From contig SMMW01000622.1 in assembly GCA_004794655.1 (NCBI GenBank), positions 4,959,501-5,023,500 on the forward strand: a stretch of 64,000 bases of DNA, in the 5' to 3' direction. The stretch comes from Marisa cornuarietis. Its lineage: Eukaryota > Mollusca > Gastropoda > Architaenioglossa > Ampullariidae. How positions within the stretch are numbered: the first letter of the stretch is position 1; the number at the start of each line of letters is the position of its first letter. The translations under genes were made by a program, and so were the position numbers. The notes below the pieces were generated by a model, which saw only the letters and a program-made list of their open reading frames with translations, had not been told where the DNA came from and did no database searches. Positions 13,149 through 26,200 of this stretch are shown one piece after another.

Positions 13149-13501
13149 CGGTGGAACCTCGGCTAGCGAACGCCTTCGATAGCGAACATTTCGGATAACA
13201 ATCAAAAATTTCCACCGGATACCAAACAAAATTCGGATACCGAACAGACCGACCAGCATCTCAGACCAAGCATCGCATCATTCGCGCTCGAGACACAGTT
13301 ACGATCGGTCGTTCTTTATCTTTATCTGGACGCATCCTTCTTATTTAGTGATTTTTGTGCTTTATTTAAATAATACATGTAAATCTATTTCCTTTATTTC
13401 TTATGGAAAAAGTTGTTTCGGTACCGAACATTTCGGGTACCGACCAACTTTCCAGAACGGATTGTGGTCGTTAGCCGAGGTGAAGGTCCGTGGTTCCACT
13501 G
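13149..13501. mobile_element. pogo/Tigger-like MITE with TA target duplication
   Basis: The left end reads CGGTGGAACCTCGGCTAGCG. The right end, reverse complemented, starts CAGTGGAACC, then has about 12 extra bases, then CTCGGCTAACGACC. TA dinucleotides flank both ends (13147-13148 and 13502-13503). The roughly 353-bp interior has no transposase frame. A subterminal GGATACCGAAC-type sequence repeats internally (13215 and 13437 regions, GGTACCGAACATTTCGG). The terminal motif and TA duplication are typical of pogo/Tigger-type Tc1/mariner derivatives. Confidence 0.8.
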
Positions 13502-13503
13502 TA

Positions 13504-14054
13504 TATTCTAAGGGAGAGCATTTGATAAAAAGGAAATAATAATCGCATTTGTTTCCCTTCCCTGCCACAATGGAGACCATTCCTAGTGATGCTTCTGTGA
13601 TAATTACTTCAGTAAATTGTAGACCTTAATAGTGCTATCAGCAGTACGGACGTGGCAGAGTATAGAATAAGAATAATGAACGCCAGTGGAGAAACAAACG
13701 AGAGTAAGAGTCAACATTGTTAATTTCCTTGTTGCTTGGATGAGATTTTGTTCATCTCCTAGTCTTATATTCTGATGTGAGGCTCGATCGATGCGGAAAA
13801 TGTTGTGAAAGAGATTCACCGACTGGAATGCATCTCTGTTAATAAGTTTAGTTGCGTGTATTTTTCTTACAATGGAAGGGCAGATTTAACTGTATCACTT
13901 AACAGGAAGGCATCATGCAATAACTATAATATACAAGATAGTGATATTTGGTACATCTTTATCGAACTTTAAAAAAAAACAAACTGAAAACTTGTTTTAT
14001 TTCTGGACCGTTGGTTTGTTTAACATTTGATAGCCCGATTTCGTCTGCTTGCAG
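13504..14054. other. non-coding
   Basis: No supported gene. The stretch ends in a good splice acceptor (CTGCTTGCAG) at 14045-14054 that would open the next exon. Confidence 0.35.
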
Positions 14055-14523
14055 TTGATCTTTTATCACCACAGCATTCCGAAAGTTATGTTCCTGCTCC
14101 ATACAACCCTGAAGCATCTGACCCCCGTTGTCTGCCAAGTTCCACGCTCACAACACTAATGGTCGACTCTGATGGAACATATCCTCTTTGTTGTAGAAGT
14201 TTAGGCGCAGAACTCCGCAGGAGACGAACTATAGCACATGCACAGGGGTTTTCCGTGCGTTCCTTAGAAAGACCATCACATGCTGCTTTTTTAAATGCTG
14301 ACATCCATGTATTAGCAGACCACTTATGGTCGAACAATGAAACAGGTCAACTTTTATTCTCTACCGCAGCTAGTTTTGACAAAACAAGAAGACCATCTGA
14401 AATGACCATGAAAGGAACACATGCATTTTCTGGGCAGATTGCTGACAGAAACAGAGGGAGTCTCCATGCAAGGAACAGAATAAAAAGCCTTTCAGTTCCT
14501 ATGTCAGAGAGAAGGTATTACAG
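14055..14523 (+). CDS. candidate alternative N-terminal exon of the TMC gene
   Basis: An open frame runs from the acceptor at 14045-14054 to the donor CAG|GTAGGT at 14523/14524, closing at a TAG just past the donor. An in-frame ATG at 14159 could alternatively make it a first exon. It encodes RRRRTIAHAQ and ends SLSVPMSERRYYR. These resemble two blocks in vertebrate TMC7 N-termini (an RRRTT block and the NISEKRRLR-type block just before the conserved region), recalled from knowledge of the family. It leaves two bases (AG), exactly the phase needed by the exon at 31050. It would therefore replace the 17281-18071 exon rather than precede it. If exon 14055 is internal, a further upstream exon is missing. 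The TMC assignment is inference. Confidence 0.5.
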
Positions 14524-16960
14524 GTAGGTTAAAATATACAGATACACTTCTTTGATAAAAATTTTGATCTTTAAACAAATGTGTATGCAGTGCTTAGTTC
14601 TTTGTGCTTAAGGTAAAATAGATACAGTTAATGCTGCTGGAAGCTGTTATGAACTCTGCATGCATGGTGAACTTGCATGAACACACACCTGGCTGCCTTT
14701 GCAGGGTAGGCCTAGTATGAGCCATTTCATTTAAAAGCTTCAAATTGTATGTGACTATCTTACCTATCTGCCACACAATGTTATCCAAAGAGAAAAAGGT
14801 ATGGGGAGATGTTGAGATGGATTTTCACTGTCTTAAGCTAGAGACCTTGATTAGACTGAAATAATAAAAAAATCTTTAGAGATTTAAGAGCACTAATATA
14901 TTATATATGTGTACAGTATAATATAACTTATCTGCATGTCTAGGGCATATGACCCAGCAGATTGAGACTGCTGAAAAGGATACAATGTTTGTTAATATTT
15001 TTCACTTTATACAATTATATTTCTTATTTTGAGACTTATCATAAAATTATTTAAGTGATTACTTGAGCGTGCATACACCAGCTCTTTCTGCTATATAAGA
15101 GCAAGTGAAGAAGCTGACATATAGCTTTGTGCAGCAGACAAGTAATATTAGAGAGGAAAATATGAACTATTTGTGTAGTAGATTATTTCCAATAATATTT
15201 GCTTAGTCTTTTATGAGTGGTCAGATTAATTTATAGAACATTTCCTACAGTATCAATGGCTTATTCAGCTTAAAAAAGATGAAAACACCAATTTTAATTA
15301 TGTTTATAATGCTCCTCTAAATCACCAGCACATGAAGCAAAATAGTGACTTTGGGCTGATTAAATCTGAGGCTCAGGTCAGTTTCATTCACTGACTCTCA
15401 GTAATTAGATAGTGTGATAACGTTATTCTTCTGTTATTTATTCATGTCATAAGCATTGTGATAGGACATGTGCACTAATAAAATATTCTATGAGCAAATT
15501 ATGCCGATTACATACACAATGAAGTAAAAGCATCAGCCTCTCATAGCACCTCCGTAGGCTCTAAGCTTTCCCTTTCATTAATTGGGTGGTCGGGTGGTGC
15601 AACAGCTAGCACCTGGGCCACCCTGTTCTTTCTCTGCATATGTCAGGTAAATAGAGGGTCAGCTGTTATATCTAACATAGCCTTAGGCTCCATATAAAAC
15701 ACCACTTCCCCCCTCCCTCTCCGCCCTGGTCCTTCCACTCCCATTACTATACACTAGGAAACTGGCTCATGGTGAATCAGCAAGGTTTTTTTGTATATGC
15801 TAATGGCTTGCCATTAATGACCTCTTAAGTTACAACCCAGCCGCTGGTGTCTGGTGTTATCTTAGGGTTCATCAGGTGCTAGTTTTGGGATTCTTATCCT
15901 TTAAGACTGGGTCAGGTCATTGATATAGAAACACAAGCCACACAAAGGCCAACAAGTAACCAGTAGGCCTTATTTTTACACCTATCAGGTGTTCGTAGGG
16001 GAGGATAGGTGCTGTTACATTTGCATGGAGAGAACTGACTGACTTGGGGATTAAACACTGTGATTTGACTGAAGTATACAACAGTTTTGCTTTGGCTGGG
16101 TTGTGCATATGAGGGGTCAACAGGAGTGAACAGCAGACTGTGCTGTTCAGTAAACATTTATATGTACCTAGAGAATGCATTAGCTGGCTCAGTGGGATCG
16201 CTGGCAGGCTTTTTGTAGTGGGTCACCTGTGAGATAAGATAGTGAGGTGGACAGAAGTCTAAGTTAGATAAGCTATGCTGCACTAAACAAACAAGGCTGT
16301 TTGTCATAACTCAGCAGCTTGTGCTGTTATAAATTGTTCTCTTTGCTTGAATGCCTACCTCTAATGTGTGAGCGGGTTGGAGGGAATGTGGTGTGTTTTT
16401 CTGAGAAAGACTTTATTCAGTGTAACCTCAAATCCATGATTGAAGGGAAGGTAGGAAGGAAGATACCAAGGCAAAACATATCAATATGTGTATGGCCATG
16501 GTTATAGGACTGACGTGTAACTAGCCACAAGTCTAACATGAAAAGATGCCTGCATATGTAAGCATTCATTTATACATAGTTTTTTCTGAAATTAAAAAAT
16601 AGACTTTTGCTTGGATCTACACTCTTCATTATCCTAACCATCTGTGTCATCACGCCTCTGTATTTACCGACATTTGTGCACACACATACACTTGTACTGA
16701 GGCATGTTATATGAAGAAGAGAGAATTGCAAGTAAGTACGATTGAAGAGACCCTTTTCCTTTCAAACATGTTCAAAATGGGAAATCGTTAACGGAAGACG
16801 ATAATTACAGGCCTGCTTCCGGCAACAGGTGATAGTAACAGCATGAAAGGTTCACCAGCAGCAGCGTTTCTTGAAAGCACTCTCTTAATCGCCGCGTCAC
16901 AACTGGTTCCGCCTCGAATGTTGTAACAGCGTAGCCCGTACACTGTTGTTGGCCTGACGG
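14524..16960. other. non-coding, intronic or intergenic
   Basis: No supported exon. A stretch around 15590-15760 (GGTCGGGTGGTGCAACAGCT onward, followed by pyrimidine-rich sequence) looks like a decayed dispersed repeat of uncertain type. The remainder shows nothing recognisable. Confidence 0.35.
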
Positions 16961-16966
16961 CGGCCA

Positions 16967-16974
16967 TATATAAA
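16967..16974 (+). promoter_or_regulatory. TATA box of the 17-kb TMC promoter
   Basis: TATATAAA in a locally GC-rich, CpG-bearing stretch (about 16880-18070) that contrasts with the AT-rich surroundings. It lies about 310 bp before the ATG at 17281, predicting transcription start near 17000. It supports 17281 as a first coding exon. Confidence 0.5.
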
Positions 16975-17280
16975 GACAGCTGCACAGAGCCTTTCCCATC
17001 CTTTACTTACAGCGATAGACCTACAAGTGTGTGACGAGGGTCTGGGGCGTGGGGAGCCCAGTTATGCCTGCGGCACCTGGCTGGCGGATTACGCGTCGCC
17101 GGGTGGTGGGAGTGTTCGTTATGCACTTATGCTGTGCGTTACTTGGCTCATGTTCAGTCTCATTGCATGCGCCAGGTGGCGAGCGCTGGCGGTGATCAGT
17201 GGTGGACAGGTTAAGTGATCAGTGGTAGACAGGTGTAGAGACGTCGTCCCCACCACAACTTCGGCGGTTCCTTGGCGAAA

Positions 17281-20200
17281 ATGTCACGCCCATCAGCGTT
17301 TACGGGTGGGTCTTACGATCCGCGTATAGAAGACTTGATCCACCCGGACTACGATGAACGAACAAGCCCTGTGCTCCGCAGCGGGAGAATACCCAGTGAG
17401 TATTTGAGTAAGCCAGACTTTCGAGTGAGGATCGAGGATGAGTTCCATTCACCCCATGATCATCGGCTCAGCCAGGGGTCAGGCGACTACAGCTACGTGT
17501 CCGGCGAGACGACAGACCTGCCGGTAGACTACCTACATCCTGTTTCGGAGCAGCATGACGAGGAGGATTACAGCGAGGGCATCGATAACATGGGGTATAT
17601 GCCACCGAACTACCTACACCCAGTCCCCGAGCAGCCTCGAAGAAGTGACTATGGACGGGGCAGCGACAACGTGGAGTACGTGCCTCCGGACAATCTAGAC
17701 CCTATTCCAATGCGGCCGTTGGGCGCTAACTATAGCCAGGGCGCCGAGAACCTGGGGTACGTGTCGTGGCCGAACGACCAGCATGGCGTCCGCAAGAGAA
17801 ATATCCCCAACGGCACTGTGTCGTCGGCCGGGTTGAGTCCTGAGTCGGTGGAGACGTTCGTGTCCGATGACACGAAGCTGGGTACCAGGGAATGGGAGAA
17901 CACCAGAGTGGGCAGTGTGGACCTAGGGGACGATCCCCCGCAAGACTACGAGGCCGTGGAGGAGACGGAGCTGCCTAGCACCCGCGAGCACCCAAAGCCC
18001 AAAACACTGACCGACAGGCTGCAGGAAGTTCGCCAGCAAGGGACCAACGCTGTCGTGGCCAAAACGCTCAGGTACCTTGCGGCTTTGTTATCGTGTAAAC
18101 GCTCATGTGCCTTGAGACTTTGTTATCGTATGAACGCTCAGGTACCTTGAGGCTTTATTATTATGTGAACGTCCATGTACCTTGCGGCTTTGTTATCGTG
18201 TAAACGCTCGTGTGCCTTGAGGCTTTGTTATCGTATGAACGCTCAGGTACCTTGCGGCTTTGTTATCGTGTAAACGCTCAGGTACCTTGAGGCTTTATTA
18301 TTATGTGAACGTCCATGTACCTTGCGGCTTTGTTATCGTGTAAACGCTCAGGTACCTTGAGCCTTTCTGCAGTTGTATGAACGCTCACGTACTTTGTTGT
18401 GTCAGATCTCTGTACATAAATTCTGGACCTGAACTTCCGCGTTGCAGGCACCGATTATAGGGAGGGATGGGTGAGGCAAGTTTCTATTTGTGACCCGTGT
18501 TAAACAGCGCGCCCAGCTTAAAGACACATGGGCTTCACTCATTACAGTTTACTTAAAGGACAAACCGAGTGCAACTTTTTTTCTTTATGATCGGGTTAAG
18601 TTCATTTTAAAGAATAATAATTCCCAAAATACGATAGCTGAGCTATGCTTAATTTAAAGATATAAGCCTTCAAACATCAGCATTCTCACCTGCCACTAGG
18701 AAAGCAGGAGAAAATTACTCTTCCATACTGAGGAGTTCTCTTATGCACCAGTAGTATTTGTAGCAGCGAGTGTGGTTCAGTCAAATGAAGAAGCATTACT
18801 TAGGTTCTTGTGTTCAAAAACGGTTTCTTGCCCCAAAAATGAAACGGCTGATTTTGGGAAAGATTAAAACTTTTTAAAAGCTTCCACTGAAGTTTGAAAC
18901 AAAAAGATCAAAACCGAATTCACTCACCAGACTGGTAAGTAAATCTTCTCCAAATCATAATTTAATGGGCAACAGTCACGGTCATTGCAGTCTACATTAT
19001 ATTATTATTGATTTTCTGTTACTAAGTGGGCGCATTTGAGTTAATTCTTCCACGTGTATTATTGTTAATAAAATATAAACACATTTCAAATGTGTGTTTG
19101 TCTAAGATAACCTCTTGTACATATTTTTATTCAATGGTTAATTTCCAGCACTGTATTTTTATTTTCTAATTACAAATGACTGCTGATAATGACATTTTTA
19201 CCGCTAAAATATAATAAATATATATATTTATCAATGTAACAACCAGTGGCGTGCTCTCCGTGGACACGGGGGACTAGGCTAGTCCCCTAAGAATCACAAG
19301 TAATCATTTTTTTATTTGCCGATATTTTAACACAAAGCGTTTTAGAATTATTGAAAAGCGCCGGTTAAAAATGCGTCATGCCTCTCTTCAAACCGTCGCG
19401 CCACCAAGCGCCTGCTGCACTCGGGGAACTAACCTTCGCAGTCGCTACCGCGTTTCGTGTGCTGTTGAATAGAGTAGATCACGTGGTCTGAGGACCAGCT
19501 GGCTCACTACAGGTCCCCTTTTACCTTCAGCGCCTGTGTTAGCGCCAGCTTGTCCTCTGTGTCAAGTTACGTGCGAAGTTTCTACTAAAGATCGACAGGA
19601 ATCCGTGGTTGCACAGTCACAATCTCCAACCTAAGTTTTTTTATAGTGCATTTTGGTGTCCAGTGAGCGTACTTAACTCAAGACTGACTGAAAACAAAAA
19701 TCTTTTTGTAATTGGAGAGGGAATTGGTTGACAAAATCTGGTCCCCTTCAATACGTCAACAGGAGCCCGCGATGGCTCAGCGCAACCTTGCTTTCAATCA
19801 CTCTTTGCCAGCTATGAAACTTGCTATGGCGCTAAGCTCAACGACGTTTAAACATTATGTAGAGCTGCATACAGTTAATGGTGACAGGCAAAATAATTCA
19901 AGACCTAAAACTAATGACATGTTAAGGTGAAATAAATGATGAATTAAAACAACCGAGACGATGTAGCCTGGTAAATAGCTAGGTTAGTTTACACACAATG
20001 ACAGCAATGTCTCTGTGGTGTAGTGGTTACGCGTGGCGCCTTTCCTAAGAAAGGTGTTGCGTCGAATCTTGAGTGCTTTTTGTTTTGGGATTTTCATTTT
20101 TATTTATTTTTTTTGTTCTCAAATATGATGAATTCTATCTTTGTCAAGCCTTTCACGAAGACCCACTGATTACTAAGCGAATTGTATAATCTCTCTGTGT

Positions 20201-23200
20201 AAAGTCATATCGGTAGACACCTAATTTCTACTATCATACATTGATATCGAAATATAGATATTTTAGGCTCACAGGTGATAGAAATTGCTTTAGCTTAGTA
20301 ATTACAGTTATTGCAATGAAAGAGGATATTTTTTTTTTTACATAGCGTGTAATCTAAAATACTTAACAGGTTACATCGTCTCGCTTGTTTTCGACTATTT
20401 CCCCTTTCTAAGTTAATTGTTGTTTTATGCCAAGTCAGCAACTAAGGCTATCTCATGGCAATCCCCTTTCTAATGTCATTTAACGCTTATATATGGTATC
20501 TACAAAATTATCTGCTATTTTCACATAAATCATTATCTTATAATCAACATTATTATAAAACCTGATTTGTTCGTCGATTACTTGTATTACTATTTACGTA
20601 GTACGAGATACATATTGAGGCGGCAAGAGAAATGCAGGAAAACGCGTAGCTTACCGCCCCCCAGCTCCTCCCCCCAGTCCCCTATAGCTGGTCCCCAGTG
20701 GAAAATTTCACCGCACGCCACTGGTAACAACTTATTTCTTCGTCATTTAGCTGCATGCGAAATTTGCCATTTACTTACTGACACTCGCACGTGTTCCCGT
20801 TTAAGCTCTTTGTACGTTTGTCACTGTCACGGTTGGTTCTGTCGCACAATGGATAATGCCTATCTGACTTAAGCATTCGCGCACTTTGTCACAACACACG
20901 GACAGGCGCATCCGCGCAAATTTCTGCAATACACATTCAGAATCCACAGTTCATATACATATATAATCCAACCTTCACTGTGTTCGCACCAACATGGACA
21001 GTTCTCCACGATACACATTCAGAGTCCACAGTCCACGTATATACACATAATCCAATGTGCACTGGGTTCGTACCAACATAATGGCTCTGTTCTGCTTAGA
21101 CCCGGTCTGTACCAATGCTTCGGTCCGTTCCACCAAGTCTTAACGTCTCCACGAGACGGACCCTCCTTTCGCTAGCGCGCAGTTTGGAAAAGTGAGTACA
21201 TTTTTCTTACGCAAGGACCAAGATGCTTGTGCCCCTGGTCACCCTTTGATGTCGGATTGACCCCTCGGAATACGATAAATTTTCTCTTACTGGGAGGTCC
21301 ATTTGCATCTTGCTGCGTTTTGGGGTGTCCCTAAACACCCCCCCCCTCGGAAAGTGATATTGTTGATGGTCTAAACTGGAGTAGAAGATAAGTTTTCTAC
21401 AACCACCCTGTTTCGAGCATGCATATTAATGGTACCTTCACACTGTCAGTTGTTTTAAACATTATGCTGAATAACGATACAACTGATGATGTGTTTGTGA
21501 CTGTTACGGTGTAGAAAGCGTTGATGTTGCATATCTGGTGCTTGATCTTTTTTTAAGCTTTTTATCAGCAGTCGTAGGTGGTTTTAACATCTCTTGCTTT
21601 TGTATAGTAAGCACTGCTGTAGGAAGAAGATCTGTTTGTTTTACTGAAAGTCTAAGATTTGCTTTACTGTATAAGTGACTGGATAACAATCACTTTTGAA
21701 ACGTTTTGAGCAAATTCTTGAGTCGGTGTGGGGACGAAGCTCGCACGGCCCGTTTGAACAAGGCAGCATTAAATTAAGTGGAGTAGGAAGATGCTCGGCT
21801 TTGGAAAGGTTCGGGGTGGAGGGGGGGACTCCATGTTGACAGTGAACGACATTCACATTCTTATACCCTCAGTATCTTTTGGGAGGAGACGGTTGGATCT
21901 GGTTCTTACGCCACTGGGATGCTGTACAGTAGCAGCGTGTCCTGTATGACTGACACTGAACGATATTAGTTATAATATTGTTATAAGTACGACAGGGATA
22001 TCGGCCTTGCAGATACATCTCAATAACAGTTCCCCTCTACTTTGGCTGCACTGCTGTAAAGAATTTGTTGTATGCATGTCTGTGTAAATGCCAGCGGTCT
22101 TGATTCTTCTGAGTCATTATAGCGGTTGTAGTTAATGTCGCTTGGCTGATGAAGTGAGATACCGGAGACGACCACGGCGACTGTGACTCGGCAGAGCTGC
22201 CAGGGCTGAGGTCACACGATGGGAGCGCCACTACTTCGAGACGACACGCTTACTCTCCACTCCCCCTACCCCTCCCCGCTTCCCCAGTGGCGATAAATCG
22301 TAAATCGTTGAGTCACACACTGATTTCGTGACGAAGTTTCTGTCGTATAAGAAGGTCCCAGCACTCGGTAAATGTGTCAAAGCAGGCGCTCTTTTTGTTG
22401 TAAGATCACGAAACGTAGGCGGGAGAGGCAGACAGTGGCGACAAAAAGGAAGGAGTCACGACAGCTGACGTGTCTGCCTCACGACGCTGCGGGCATTGCG
22501 TGTACTGGGGGGGGGGGAGGGAGGGATATGGTTCTGTGATCCTTCCCTTTGACCCTCCCTCCTCCCATCCCGCTCCACCCACAGAGTTAGTCCCCACTGT
22601 AATTGCTCTGACCTGACTTGTATTCTTACGTTATTATTTAAAAAAAAAAAATCAATGGTTGCTGTTGTTAATTAGCGTGGAACGACCTCCACAGGCGAAA
22701 CATGAGGCGGAAAGTTCGACAGCGGTTATCCAAAATACCAAGCGTAAGGTTGCTAGGTATCTTAGAGGGAAGTAGTGGCAGACAGCAGGGCAGTACTGTG
22801 TGGTACAAAAGCTTCAATTAGGCCATGGATGTGATAAGTCTGCATATTATGTCATATGACCTTTAGCTGCAGACTTATTTGTAATTCTGAGTGAGGACAG
22901 GAAGTTTTGCACGCAGCCAGTTGGCTTCATACCATATTTGATACAGTAAAAAACTGTTATATGTACAGGCTCTATGAAAGTAGGACTGAGGCATGTAAAT
23001 AATGCCCAGTGGATTTGGTGCGCGCACAAACTGACGTTTGACAGATTTGTAGGCTGTCGTCCCGCCCTTGTGAAAACCATGTGGCGGTGAGAAGTGTGTG
23101 TATGTGTGTAAGAGAGAGAGAAAGAGAAGGAGCGTGAAGGGGAGTACTTGTTTACCAGTGGCTCAAAATTTCACTTAAAACCAGATAAAATATCAAGTAA

Positions 23201-26200
23201 AAGTTAACTAAAGTTTGTTATAATTTTCCTCGTATACAGACAAAGTCGACATATTAGACAGTCACGCGTGTGCGCGTTTGCAGCCATACAGCTGTGTACA
23301 GGCATAGTGTGCAGGCAATGCAGCTTTCAATATCTTGATGACACCTTTACTGGAACGGTTTCAGCTGCACTTCCTTCTCTGCCACTGAGTAAATAATCTG
23401 TTTTTATTATTTAGGGCGTGCTCTACTATAGTGCTAATGATATACATCGCTACGCCGTGATACAATCTTAAATGCTGACTAGGAGTTAAAAACCACTTTC
23501 CCCTTGGAGCGAATCACTGATGGACTCTCGATTTCTCGATAGTGAGGACAAGTCATAAAGAAGAGGTAGAAGGCCCTTCATTAGAAATGCCTATAAACTG
23601 CTAAGTGAGACGCAAACAGGCTGATAAAGTTTGAGGATCTGCATCCTGGCGTCTTGCTTCTAGCCATTGGTCGTCAGACATTTTGGTAGGCGATTAGATA
23701 CAGATAGCATAGAAGTATGCAGCTCATGGTCATGCACATGGTCAGTTTGTCGATGACGTTTTTAAACAAACTTGTCTCTGAAGGAATAGGCAGGATGGAG
23801 TTACAGTGATGAAATGCATGTTCCGCAATACATTTTTTTTTTATATATGTAGCATTCACCAAAATATCTTTCGTCTTGTCATATGGCATTATATAGACAT
23901 AACGTTTCCATATGGTGTTGGGTGCGTCCGTGTATGCGTTATTTTTCTTATTCAGTGTTTATATTTGTTTTGCGCTTTGAGCTAGCCTTGGGTGGTGGGA
24001 TAAAGCGCTATATTAATTAACTTTATCAATATTATTATTAAAATTGCCAGGTATCTGCAGCATAAAAATTAAGAGTATCAGCACTCAGGGGATCTTGCGA
24101 CGTAGCTAGTGTATGTTTTCGGGGTAACTAGCATTCAGCAGCACGCTGTCGTTGGAATATACAACACGTTGGAACGGATGCTGACGGAGCATGCAGGTTT
24201 GAAATAGGAATGAAACATTCTGTTGGTTAGACTAAAGAGCTCTTTGGTTAGACTTTTAACTGGAGGTCAGTTTTGTTAAGAGATCATCATCGTTTATCAG
24301 ATATCATCCCGACAAAAGGGGTTGACGCAACAGTTAATATACTGATTATAATTATTGTAGTTATCAGGTAAGGAGGAACTATAGGCTTGTTGAACTGCCG
24401 ACATGACGGGCTGCTTACGCCGAAGACTGGGCCAAATGCGATCCAACAGTTTAGGACTTTAGTGTTTTCTGTTGTTATTTATCAGTCCTGTGTTACTGCC
24501 TCATCCATATTTTTCTTCTTGTTCCGCACACGATAAAAAACAGAGCTTCCAGATGCGTCGTAATTGCTAAGTCGTACCGGAAGATAGACAAATGTCGCGA
24601 TGGACGTGTCCTGATCACACATCAACACTTTCATCTCGTTTCGCTTTTCCGGAGACAACGACTCGTCAATCATGCGTCGGTAGCTCATTGATTCTTGACG
24701 ATAAGCACAATTTTAAAAAGTCATAAACCGATAGTGAACAGAGCCAAGTTCCCCGATATCGTGAGCACAGTTATGACTATCAGACGTCGGGGACCAAAAT
24801 TTACGATCGTTAGCGGACACCAGGCGTCAGTTGGAAAGCCGTTCACGTGGAGGACATGCACGTTGGATGGTTTCGGGCGATCTATACAGCAGATTATCTA
24901 CCACTAACTTGTCACACTGTTTAACCTCATCTCAGTCCCTTTCACCGTCACGCGTGTGCCACCTCCATCAGCTGACATATGAGCTGCGGCCACTTCCTGC
25001 ACTGCAACCCCCTTTTCTCATTTTCCACCTTTCCCCAGGGCCGCATGGTGTTTTGAGAGGTGGTGTACTCACTGAGGCGTGACATCACACACGTGACTGA
25101 GGATACTTCCTACAGATTGGATTTCATTGATTCGATTTCGGGATTGCCCGGGATTTCGGCACGGACTTTAGTTCGCGTGTGGGTTTCTCAAATGTCTGTG
25201 TTGGATGTGAGAGAAGCTAGACGGACACTGCGAAGCTGCTTCTTTTCAAAGCATATGTAATGGTAGTGACATGGTATTGTGTATGCGTACTGTTAGAAAC
25301 TAGTTCATTTTAATTAGAAGAGAATGCCACTGTAGCGGACGTATTAACATTTTAATAAGCATTTTTTGACGAAACAGAGTGGAGAGAAAGTTTGTTGAGA
25401 CAGTGCAAAGTTTTGGAAGATTTCTCGAGGCTCTCTCTCTCTCTTTCACACACACACACAGCATTAAACTGACGCGTGCGCCCATCTACGGTAGTGTCCC
25501 GGATTGAGGACGTGATTTCTACGAGACGAGCTTATCTGGCGAACTTTGCTGTTTACCCGTTTTGTCGAGAGATTCTATCCGGGTCCGGTAATAACAATAA
25601 TAAATTGTGTAGTGCATTTACAACCCCACCCCCAGCTGATAACCTCTAGCGGTGGTCTCCACGGTCAGATCCAGCTTGGCTGTGTCACCATACGTCATAC
25701 GGTTTCTGACAGCAGCTGGTTTGTACCGGTGCGGTTTGAATTCTTGCTAGAAAAAAAAAATTCTGATGTCGCACAATAAATCAACAGTGAGCTTATGACA
25801 CGTGTTGGGGGAGGAGGGAGGAAAGAGAAAACGTCTGTGCTAAAAATAGCATTTTATAACTTTGCTTATAAATGTTCAAGCTTTTGATATGAAGACTGTG
25901 GGAACAATAACAAAGCCTGTTGAAAAACTATATATCTGACGTAGCTCAGGCTGTGATAGAACGATTCCGATTGTACACTCACCTTGAACTGTGGACTTGG
26001 ATGTCAATAGACAGGGACGTACAGGAAATAACAAATGTCCTGTTCCCAGAAAAGAAAGCATAGAACTAGGACTTTTCAGGGAGTTCATTTTAGTGTTTCT
26101 GGGGGCTACATCGGGCATAAATCGCTGTGGTCCAATGCTGGCTGTCATTCGTCACCTGCGTTACCCAATCGCACTTAAATCGTATCAGGAAGTCCCCATA

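Noticed and set aside
17241..17280. 17-kb TMC exon as an internal exon with acceptor at 17239-17240
   Set aside because: The phase would fit exon 14055-14523, but there is no pyrimidine tract before that AG, and a TATA box and GC-rich promoter-like region lie just upstream.
18062..18390. CRISPR-like array
   Set aside because: The units are contiguous tandem repeats without unique spacers, in an animal gene. It is a minisatellite.
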